A DNA stretch of 19,388 nt from an uncultured Eubacteriales bacterium. Its GTDB lineage: Bacteria; Bacillota; Clostridia; Tissierellales; Peptoniphilaceae. The position numbers and the translations under genes were made by a program. The notes below the pieces were generated by a model that did not search any database, was not told where the DNA came from, and saw only the letters and a program-made list of their open reading frames with translations. Positions 6,651 to 12,110 of this stretch are shown piece by piece; positions within the stretch are counted from its first letter, which is position 1; every line of letters starts with the position of its first letter. Location: the NCBI GenBank assembly GCA_900539225.1, contig UQBO01000021.1, positions 1 to 19,388 of the forward strand, read 5' to 3'.

Positions 6651-7318
6651 TTTTCGTCACCAACCTTGTAGCCAAGGCTTCTGATAGTCTTGATAATTCC
6701 TTGATACGGCTCAATCTTCGATCTAATCGAAGCGATGTGAACGTCAACAGTTCTTGTCTCTCCTTCAAAATCGTAGCCCCAGATCTTCTCTATAATCCTG
6801 TCTCTTGTTAGGACGATGTTTGGGTTCGATAGTAAAAAGTATAAGAGCTCAAACTCTTTATAAGTAAGGGCGATGGGCTCGCCATCAACTGTTGCGGTTC
6901 TTTTATCGTAGTCGAGTCTGATGCCAGCGTAGTCAAGTACGTCGCCAGCGTTCACTTTGCTGCGTCTAAGAAGGGCTCTGACCCTTGCTAAGAGCTCAAG
7001 CACGCTAAATGGCTTTGTGATGTAGTCATCGGCGCCTCTATCGAGCCCTGTAATCTTGTCAAATTCAGTAGTCTTAGCTGTTAGCATAATTACGGGGATG
7101 TTCTTTAGTGCGGCATCTCTCTTCATTTGATCAAGTATTTCAAGTCCGCTTGTGCCAGGCAGCATGATGTCGAGCATAACTAGCGTTGGCAATTCTTTTT
7201 TAACTCTTGCGAAGAACTCATCAGCATTCTCAAAGCCTTCAGCCTTGTAATTTTCATTGTGCAGTGCATATAGAACTAAGTCCCTAATGCTCCTGTCGTC
7301 TTCAACTATATATATCAT
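6647..7318 (-). CDS. phoP: Response regulator PhoP/PhoB (OmpR family)
   Basis: This 223-residue transcription factor has a receiver domain (1-118) and an OmpR-type winged-helix DNA-binding domain (about 127-222). The acidic pocket is D7/D8, the phosphorylated residue D50 (VMLDIMLPG), the switch threonine T80 and the conserved lysine K102 (TKPF). The DNA-binding end carries TYKEFELLYFLLSNPNIVLTR and VDVHIASIRSKIEP. Phosphorylated by PhoR, it should bind direct repeats of TTWACA type, and such repeats lie upstream of pstS at 11478-11525, so autoregulation is likely. A strong GGAGGAG precedes the ATG, in the 8 nt separating it from phoU. The name phoP (rather than phoB) is used only because the box architecture is Bacillus-like. 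Confidence 0.87.
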   Translation of the reverse strand: MIYIVEDDRSIRDLVLYALHNENYKAEGFENADEFFARVKKELPTLVMLDIMLPGTSGLEILDQMKRDAALKNIPVIMLTAKTTEFDKITGLDRGADDYITKPFSVLELLARVRALLRRSKVNAGDVLDYAGIRLDYDKRTATVDGEPIALTYKEFELLYFLLSNPNIVLTRDRIIEKIWGYDFEGETRTVDVHIASIRSKIEPYQGIIKTIRSLGYKVGDEK

Positions 7319-7326
7319 AGCTCCTC

Positions 7327-7983
7327 CTACTCATAGTGCTTAGAAGTGATTGAAAATACGCTCCAGTCCGCGATAGATTCTGCGTTGTCGCCGATTCTTT
7401 CGAAGTACTTCGCAATTTGTATGATGTCTATAAGCCTTAGAGCGTCATCTTTTTTATCGCCAATCTTCTCTACGACCTCACTCATTATGTGGCTGAATAA
7501 AGCGTCAATCTTGTCGTCAGAGGCGATGACCTTGTAGCTCTCTTCCAAATCGCCAGTGATAAAGGCGTCAATCGCGCTCTTTAACATCTTCTTAGTCGAT
7601 AGGCACATATCCAAAATCTCTTCAGTGAAGTCCTCGCCGATACTTACAAAATTAAGTAGGCCAGCGACTTCAATCACGTGTCCGCCGATCTTTTCAACGT
7701 TTCTGATGATGTTTAAAGTAGACGAAACAAACCTTAAATCCTTCGCAACCGGTTGTTGAGTCGACATAATCTTAAGACATAGAGTCTCGATGTTTCTGTT
7801 ATACTCGCGAATCTCGTCCTCTTTACTCTCAATCTCGCGAAGCTGATCTTTGATATCAGTATCCTCCGCAGCAGTCTCTATAGTCACTTTCATGTCCATC
7901 AGCATCTTTTCAACGATAGCACTATATAAAATGATTTCATTTTTTAAATTTTCTAATTCATTAATGTATCTTGTTCTTACCAT
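7327..7983 (-). CDS. phoU: Phosphate signalling protein PhoU
   Basis: This 218-residue all-helical cytosolic protein is made of two PhoU repeats. It normally links the Pst transporter to PhoR and keeps the Pho response off when phosphate is plentiful. The first repeat contains VAKDLRFVSSTLNIIRNVEKIGGH (from about 79) and the second ALRLIDIIQIAKYFERIGDNAESIAD. The second repeat has the usual ERIGD metal-site motif; the first has EKIGGH, where the aspartate is glycine, so its metal site may be weaker. The length is normal for the family. It starts at ATG 7983 with AAGGGG about 7 nt upstream and sits 15 nt after pstB. Confidence 0.88.
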   Translation of the reverse strand: MVRTRYINELENLKNEIILYSAIVEKMLMDMKVTIETAAEDTDIKDQLREIESKEDEIREYNRNIETLCLKIMSTQQPVAKDLRFVSSTLNIIRNVEKIGGHVIEVAGLLNFVSIGEDFTEEILDMCLSTKKMLKSAIDAFITGDLEESYKVIASDDKIDALFSHIMSEVVEKIGDKKDDALRLIDIIQIAKYFERIGDNAESIADWSVFSITSKHYE

Positions 7984-7998
7984 GATTATACCCCTTTT

Positions 7999-8751
7999 TT
8001 AACCGAATCTACCAGTGATATAGTCTTCAGTCTTTTTATTTTTTGGATTTTGGAAAATGGCGCTCGTTTGATCCGATTCAATGATTTCGCCTTCAAAGAA
8101 GAAGGAGCAGTAGTCCGATATACGAGCCGCTTGTTGCATGTTGTGAGTCACTATGACGATGGTGTAATGGTCCTTAAGTGATTCGCATAATTCTTCGATC
8201 TTCGATGTCGATATTGGGTCAAGAGCCGATGTTGGTTCGTCCATCAATAGTACTTCCGGTTCAACAGCTAGCGCCCTTGCTATGCAAAGCCTTTGTTGCT
8301 GTCCTCCTGATATTTGAAGAGCGTTTCTCTTTAGTTTATCCTTTACCTCGTCCCAAAGAGCCGCACCTTGTAGTGACCTTTCTACTATGATGTCAAGGTC
8401 CTTTTTCTTCTTGATGCCGTGAACACGAGGACCATAAGCAATGTTATCGTATATAGACATGCTAAATGGGTTTGGCTGCTGAAAAACCATGCCGACCCTC
8501 TTACGAAGCTCGTTCACATCAACTTTTGGAGCGTAGATGTCCTCGCCATCCAAAGTGATTTCGCCAGTGATTTTTACACCATCGACAAGATCATTCATTC
8601 TATTTAAACTCTTTAATAACGTTGACTTACCACAGCCAGATGGGCCAATGAAAGCCGTGATTTTGTTCTCAGGCATATCCATAGACACATTCTTTAGCGC
8701 CTGAAAATCACCATAAAAGAGGTCAACATTTTTAACTTCAATTTTATTCAT
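7999..8751 (-). CDS. pstB: Phosphate ABC transporter ATPase PstB
   Basis: This 250-residue ABC ATPase energises phosphate import through PstC/PstA. The motifs are complete: Walker A GPSGCGKST (36-44), Q-loop at Q91 (FQQPNPF, typical of PstB), signature SGGQQ (148-152), Walker B VLLMDE (167-172) with catalytic E172, D-loop SALD, and switch H203 (VTHNMQQA). The length matches the family. Its ATG overlaps the pstA stop by one base (TAATG), indicating translational coupling. Confidence 0.95.
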   Translation of the reverse strand: MNKIEVKNVDLFYGDFQALKNVSMDMPENKITAFIGPSGCGKSTLLKSLNRMNDLVDGVKITGEITLDGEDIYAPKVDVNELRKRVGMVFQQPNPFSMSIYDNIAYGPRVHGIKKKKDLDIIVERSLQGAALWDEVKDKLKRNALQISGGQQQRLCIARALAVEPEVLLMDEPTSALDPISTSKIEELCESLKDHYTIVIVTHNMQQAARISDYCSFFFEGEIIESDQTSAIFQNPKNKKTEDYITGRFG

Positions 8752-9554
8752 TATTTCATAACCTTTCTTGATAATTTTGTTGAAAGCATATTGATAATTA
8801 CAACCACAATCAGTAAAACAAAGGCAGTTGCAAAGCTTGCTTCAACGTGGAAGCCCTCGTCACTTAGTACGTACATGTGTAGGGCAAGCGTCCTTCCTGA
8901 TTCGTTAAGCGCCTTTGGCATGGCAGTCGCAGTACCTAGAGTGTAGATAAATGCAGCAGTTTCGCCGACGATTCTACCTATTGAAAGTATGATACCTGCC
9001 AAAATTCCGTTCATAGCTGGAGGTAAAACTACTTTGAATATCGTCGATAGTTTTCCCGCGCCTAGACCAAAGGAGGCCTTTCTAAACGAGTCAGGCACAG
9101 CTAGTATTGCTTCTTCCGATGTTCTTATTATGATTGGCAAAACCATGATGATGGCGGTTAAGACGCACGCCATGATCGAGTATTGCATCTGAAGCTCATA
9201 TACAAAGAAGATCATACCAAATAGACCGTAGATGATAGACGGGATACCAGCTAGTGACTCAGTACCAAGCCTAATGATCTTAACTATCTTTGAGCCCTTC
9301 TTCGAGTATTCACTTAGGTAAATGGCGCTCGCGACACCTATAGGCACGGCTACGAGTAAAGTGAGAACAACAACTACAAGCGTCACAATGAGGCTTGGCA
9401 ACATCGATACGTTTTCACTTGTGTACTTAAGTGCGAATAAGGATGGCTTCAGGTTTGGTATACCATTGACCGAAATGTAAAGGATTATGAAGACAAGTGT
9501 AGCCAAAGTGAAGTAGGCAGCGACCTTGATCAGTATTTTCAAAAATTTACTCAT
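8751..9554 (-). CDS. pstA: Phosphate ABC transporter permease PstA
   Basis: This is a membrane permease of 267 residues when read from ATG 9554. It has six or so hydrophobic segments (first about 10-30) and the cytoplasmic coupling loop SFGLGAGKLSTIFKVVLPPA (161-180) that contacts PstB. LAGIPSIIYGLFG (101-113) and GRIVGETAAF are characteristic of PstA. The frame can be extended to a GTG at 9566, but there the GGAAG ribosome binding site would touch the start codon; for ATG 9554 it lies about 10 nt upstream, so I prefer the ATG. With that start the gene overlaps pstC by 8 nt. Partner of PstC in the membrane channel. Confidence 0.92.
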   Translation of the reverse strand: MSKFLKILIKVAAYFTLATLVFIILYISVNGIPNLKPSLFALKYTSENVSMLPSLIVTLVVVVLTLLVAVPIGVASAIYLSEYSKKGSKIVKIIRLGTESLAGIPSIIYGLFGMIFFVYELQMQYSIMACVLTAIIMVLPIIIRTSEEAILAVPDSFRKASFGLGAGKLSTIFKVVLPPAMNGILAGIILSIGRIVGETAAFIYTLGTATAMPKALNESGRTLALHMYVLSDEGFHVEASFATAFVLLIVVVIINMLSTKLSRKVMK

Positions 9555-10413
9555 AATTCTTTTCACTTCCTTTAATAAAGTAGAATATAGTGTTGATTAT
9601 CAAAATGAAGATAAATAGGACCATGGCAGTCGCGACAAGTCCTTGTCTGTGCTTTGGCGTAGCGTATGCCATCTCTATAACTATATTTGTTGTAAGCGTT
9701 CTAACCCCTTGAGTAATGGAAGTTGGGATTCTAGGCTGATTACCTGCGATTAAGTAAACAGCCATAGTTTCACCTATCGCTCTACCGATGCCTAAGATGA
9801 AAGAGGAGATGATCCCGCTCTTTGCGGCAGGTACAACGACTTTAAATATACTTATTTCCTTACTTGCGCCGAGTGCTACTGAACCTTGGTAGAATGACTT
9901 TGGGACGGCTCTTAATGATGACTCACATATGGAGATTATAGTTGGAAGTATCATTATTCCTAAAAGTAGGGATGCCGTTATTATATTCATGCCGTCACCG
10001 CCAAACGCCTTTCTTACAAGAGGCACAATAACTACAAGGGCAAAGAAACCATATACAATTGAAGGGATGCCCGCCATTAGCTGAACGGCTGGCTCCAGTA
10101 TTTTGTATGCTTTTTTATTGGCGTAGAATGCCATATATATGGCAGTCAAAAGTCCTATAGGCAGACCTATGATGATGGCGCCGAGCGTTGTATACACACT
10201 GCCAACTACCATTGACACGATACCGTAAGATGCGGGAACGTTTCTAGGAGCCCATACTTTGCCAAATAAAAATGCTTTTAGTCCGTACTCTTTTACAAAG
10301 GGAATGCCTTCAGAAAAAATGAAGTAGCATATAAGTAATAGAGCAAAGACAGATATTAGAGAGATGACAAAGAAGAAATACTTCATGAAATTCTCTTTAA
10401 AATTTTTATTCAT
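9547..10413 (-). CDS. pstC: Phosphate ABC transporter permease PstC
   Basis: This 288-residue permease forms the channel with PstA. Six or more membrane segments are visible, the first about 12-33. A long extracytoplasmic region (about 35-62) contains EGIPFVKEYGLKAFLFGKVW, typical of PstC. MAGIPSIVYGFFALVVIVPL (113-132) and the coupling loop VALGASKEISIFKVVVPAAK (179-198) match the family, as does GRAIGETMAV. The ATG has a near-ideal AAGGAG five bases upstream. A GC-rich hairpin lies between pstS and this gene, so expression may be lower than that of pstS. Confidence 0.93.
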   Translation of the reverse strand: MNKNFKENFMKYFFFVISLISVFALLLICYFIFSEGIPFVKEYGLKAFLFGKVWAPRNVPASYGIVSMVVGSVYTTLGAIIIGLPIGLLTAIYMAFYANKKAYKILEPAVQLMAGIPSIVYGFFALVVIVPLVRKAFGGDGMNIITASLLLGIMILPTIISICESSLRAVPKSFYQGSVALGASKEISIFKVVVPAAKSGIISSFILGIGRAIGETMAVYLIAGNQPRIPTSITQGVRTLTTNIVIEMAYATPKHRQGLVATAMVLFIFILIINTIFYFIKGSEKNYE

Positions 10414-10434
10414 AATTACTCCTTATAAAATTAT

Positions 10435-10457
10435 GGAGGGCTCAAATCTGGCCCTCC
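10435..10457 (-). promoter_or_regulatory. Intercistronic hairpin between pstS and pstC
   Basis: GGAGGGC (10435-10441) and GCCCTCC (10451-10457) form a perfect 7-bp GC-rich stem with a 9-nt loop in the 69-nt gap. On the coding strand it is followed by ATAATTTTATAAGGAG, not a clean U-tract. It is more likely an mRNA-stabilising or partial-termination element that keeps the binding protein more abundant than the permease. Family knowledge: B. subtilis pst transcripts are processed after pstS. Confidence 0.6.
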
Positions 10458-10482
10458 TCAAGAAATTTTCTTTTAGTCTAAA

Positions 10483-11424
10483 TTATTTAATATCTCCCCA
10501 AGTTTTTGTATCACCTACGAAGATGGCTTTGATTTGATCAAGACTTAAATCGTCACATGCATTGTCATTGTGAACTATAACAGCGATACCGTCTTTAGCG
10601 ATAACCACGTTAGTTAATTCAGCCTTTTCTTCATCAGATAAATCTCTTGATGCCATACCTAGGTCAGCTGCACCTTCGATAGCTGCTTGGATACCAGCAG
10701 ATGATCCTGTTGATTGAATTTCAATCTTAACGTCTGGATACATTTCCATATATTTTTCAGCAAACTTTTCCATAAGTGGAGTAACAGATGTTGAACCACC
10801 TACAACAAGCTTACCAGATTGAGAGTTTTGTTTGTATTCAGGAGCTGCAGTGTCAACTTGAACGTATTTGTTTTCAAGAACCATATCTTGACCTTCCTTA
10901 GACATCATAAAGTCGATGAAGTCCTTCTTAAGTCCGTCTAATTCGCCTTTGTAAACAATGTTGAATGGTCTTGCAATCTTATAAGAACCGTTTAAAACGT
11001 TTTCAGCGCTAGCTTCTACGCCTTCAACCTTAACAGCCTTAACGCTATCGTTTAAAGAACCTAAAGAGATGTAACCGATGGCGTTCTTGTCACCGTTAAC
11101 AGTCATTAGAACAGCGTTAGTAGATTTTTGAACAACAGCGTCAACAGTAGTTTTGTCAACCTTAGTGTCTCCGTCCTTTTCTTCGATGCCAGTGATTTCA
11201 ATGAAAGCTCCTCTAGTACCAGAACCGTCTTCTCTTGAAATTACAGTGATAGGTTCAGAAGAAGTTTCAGCTGGTTTTTCTTCAGTTTTTGTTTCATCAG
11301 TTTTTTCTTCAGTCTTTGTTTCAGAAGTTTTTTCTTCAGTTTTCTTGTCGTCTCCGTTAGAGCAAGCTACTAGTGATAATGCTAATACAAGTACTAACAT
11401 TAATGAAATTAATTTTTTTGTCAT
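10483..11424 (-). CDS. pstS: Phosphate-binding lipoprotein PstS, with its halves in permuted order
   Basis: This is a 313-residue secreted, lipid-anchored phosphate receptor. It has signal peptide 1-20 with lipobox LVAC (Cys21), an acidic/lysine linker 22-57 with three KTEEK..ET repeats, then two lobes. The order is unusual. In ordinary PstS the segment like KLVVGGSTSVTPLMEKFAEK comes near the N-terminus and the one like ITVISREDGSGTRGAF in the second half. Here ITVISREDGSGTRGAF (59-74) through KDFIDFMMSKEGQDM (167-181) comes first, and KLVVGGSTSVTPLM (205-218), TGSSAG (239-244), GMASRD (256-261) and DGIAVIVHND through TWGDIK come last. The phosphate-contacting loops are all present, so it should fold as a circular permutation. 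I recall similar order in some clostridial 'substrate-binding domain' proteins but cannot check. GGAG lies about 12 nt before the ATG. It is the first gene of the operon, behind Pho boxes. Confidence 0.9.
   Translation of the reverse strand: MTKKLISLMLVLVLALSLVACSNGDDKKTEEKTSETKTEEKTDETKTEEKPAETSSEPITVISREDGSGTRGAFIEITGIEEKDGDTKVDKTTVDAVVQKSTNAVLMTVNGDKNAIGYISLGSLNDSVKAVKVEGVEASAENVLNGSYKIARPFNIVYKGELDGLKKDFIDFMMSKEGQDMVLENKYVQVDTAAPEYKQNSQSGKLVVGGSTSVTPLMEKFAEKYMEMYPDVKIEIQSTGSSAGIQAAIEGAADLGMASRDLSDEEKAELTNVVIAKDGIAVIVHNDNACDDLSLDQIKAIFVGDTKTWGDIK
11263..11343 (-). repeat. 27-bp tandem repeat, three copies, in the PstS linker
   Basis: Residues 28-54 of PstS are three consecutive nine-residue units of the pattern KTEEK(T/P)(S/D/A)ET. 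They form a flexible charged tether between the lipid anchor and the binding domain. Such repeats can change copy number by slippage without altering frame. Confidence 0.8.
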
Positions 11425-11462
11425 TTTTTAATAACACTCCTTTAAATGATTTTTACAAGTTG

Positions 11463-11525
11463 ATTATAGTGGCCTTGTGTTAAGAATGTATATTAATTTT
11501 GTAAAGATTATGTAAAATATGTAAA
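11463..11525 (-). promoter_or_regulatory. pst operon promoter with five Pho-box hexamers
   Basis: Reading the minus strand toward pstS: TTTACA (11520-11525), TTTACA (11511-11516), TTTACA (11500-11505), TATACA (11487-11492) and TTAACA (11478-11483), then after 9 nt TATAAT (11463-11468). Start-to-start distances are 9, 11, 13 and 9, within the 11±2 spacing known for Bacillus PhoP boxes. There is no good -35 hexamer at the normal position, as expected for an activator-dependent promoter. Transcription would begin near 11456, about 30 nt before the pstS ATG. Confidence 0.75.
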
Positions 11526-11527
11526 AT
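11499..11527 (+). promoter_or_regulatory. Possible divergent promoter overlapping the Pho boxes
   Basis: TTGTAA (11499-11504), 17 nt, TAAAAT (11522-11527) faces rightward. The transcript would start near 11534 and run into the hairpins and terminator at 11550-11630. In such AT-rich sequence chance matches are common, so confidence is low. Confidence 0.3.
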
Positions 11528-11549
11528 CACCAAAATTTTTTGATTTTTT

Positions 11550-11630
11550 ACGAGAATAGCTTTGTATTTGTAAAATATACTTTACAAAACAAATTTTGCA
11601 AAAAGCGTTTCTCGTGAAAAACGTTTTTTT
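11550..11630 (+). terminator. Terminator preceded by a competing stem (attenuator-like)
   Basis: The terminator stem is AAAAAGCGTTT (11600-11610) with AAACGTTTTTT (11619-11629): 11 pairs including one G-U, followed by T. Upstream, ACGAGAATAGCTTT (11550-11563) can instead pair with AAAGCGTTTCTCGT (11602-11615), 12 of 14 positions, which would destroy the terminator stem. An inner 8-bp stem TTTGTAAA / TTTACAAA (11567-11574 / 11581-11588) brings the arms together. No gene lies upstream on this strand, so it either ends a short RNA from 11534 or shields the pst control region. Confidence 0.5.
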
Positions 11631-11668
11631 TAATAATATTACCTCGCCTATATAAAAGAAAAGTTTTA

Positions 11669-11790
11669 GCGAAACTTTTCTTGCGATAAAAAATACTTAC
11701 GTATTTTATATCTAAAAAGAAGACTTTTTGCGAAATTTTTCTTGCGATAAAAAATACTTACGTATTTTATATCTAAAAAGAAGACTTTTT
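11669..11790 (+). repeat. 61-bp tandem repeat with hairpins, two near-identical copies
   Basis: 11669-11729 and 11730-11790 differ by one base (C/T). Each holds arms GATAAAAAATAC and GTATTTTATATC (11 of 12 pairs, TTAC loop; 11685-11712 and 11746-11773) and AAAAAG-AAGA-CTTTTT. A decayed third copy follows to about 11848, and a partial one may precede. At the junction before copy 1, AAGAAAAGTTT / AAACTTTTCTT (11656-11666 / 11672-11682) forms a perfect 11-bp stem. Function unknown. Confidence 0.8.
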
Positions 11791-11803
11791 TGCAAAAGCA
11801 TTA

Positions 11804-11843
11804 TTGTGATTCAAAAACTTAGGCATTATATATATAAAGGAAG
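11804..11843 (+). promoter_or_regulatory. Possible promoter and ribosome binding site for a small ORF
   Basis: TTGTGA (11804-11809), 17 nt, TATATA (11827-11832), then AAAGGAAG (11836-11843) four bases before GTG 11848. The ribosome binding site is good. The promoter is weak, and its predicted start (about 11839) would fall inside the binding site, so transcription more likely comes from further upstream if this is used. Confidence 0.3.
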
Positions 11844-11847
11844 AAAA

Positions 11848-12033
11848 GTGTACGTAAAAGAAAAAAGCATTCGCTCAGCATATACCATCTGTCCGTCATA
11901 TACTATCTGCCCGGTCTATACCATCTGCTCGTCATATGCCATTCGCCCGGTGTATACCATCCACCCGTCATTACTCAAGCAAAATCAGTCGAAGGGGCAA
12001 AGCCATGCGCGTGGCGAAGGCTATTACTCATAA
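11848..12033 (+). CDS. Possible 61-residue hexapeptide-repeat small protein
   Basis: From GTG 11848 the frame gives a basic N-terminus (VYVKEKSIRSA), then five tandem hexapeptides YTICPS, YTICPV, YTICSS, YAIRPV, YTIHPS, and a polar tail ending GEGYYS. AAAGGAAG lies 4 nt upstream of the GTG. Five 18-bp units pass without a stop or frameshift, and substitutions include several silent ones, which is compatible with coding but not proof. The cysteine is lost in the last two units (to Arg and His). No signal peptide or known domain is seen. It ends 77 nt before secA, which has its own promoter. It could equally be non-coding repeat DNA. Confidence 0.3.
   Translation: MYVKEKSIRSAYTICPSYTICPVYTICSSYAIRPVYTIHPSLLKQNQSKGQSHARGEGYYS
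11881..11970 (+). repeat. 18-bp tandem repeat, five copies
   Basis: The units begin at 11881, 11899, 11917, 11935 and 11953 and share TATACCATCTGCCCG. Odd units end CGTCA and even units end CGGTC or CGGTG, so the true higher-order period is 36 bp (two and a half copies). It is GC-richer than the flanking sequence. A sixth, unrecognisable unit may start at 11971. Confidence 0.85.
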
Positions 12034-12049
12034 AATATTTTCCAAGTTC

Positions 12050-12078
12050 TTGTAATTTCATCTCAAATAAGGTATAAT
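12050..12078 (+). promoter_or_regulatory. Promoter of the secA-prfB-tsa operon
   Basis: TTGTAA (12050-12055), 17-nt spacer, perfect TATAAT (12073-12078). Predicted start near 12085, leaving a short leader with AAGGTGA (12100-12106) four bases before the secA ATG. Confidence 0.7.
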
Positions 12079-12110
12079 AAAGGGTGAAGTAATTTAAAGA
12101 AGGTGAAATC

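Noticed and set aside
11669..11970. CRISPR array
   Set aside because: The 61-bp and 18-bp repeats are directly tandem, with no unique spacers between units and no cas genes nearby.
12000..12030. tRNA or structured RNA around GCCATGCGCGTGGC
   Set aside because: Only a 5-bp stem forms; there is no cloverleaf, no U-tract and no conserved RNA signature.
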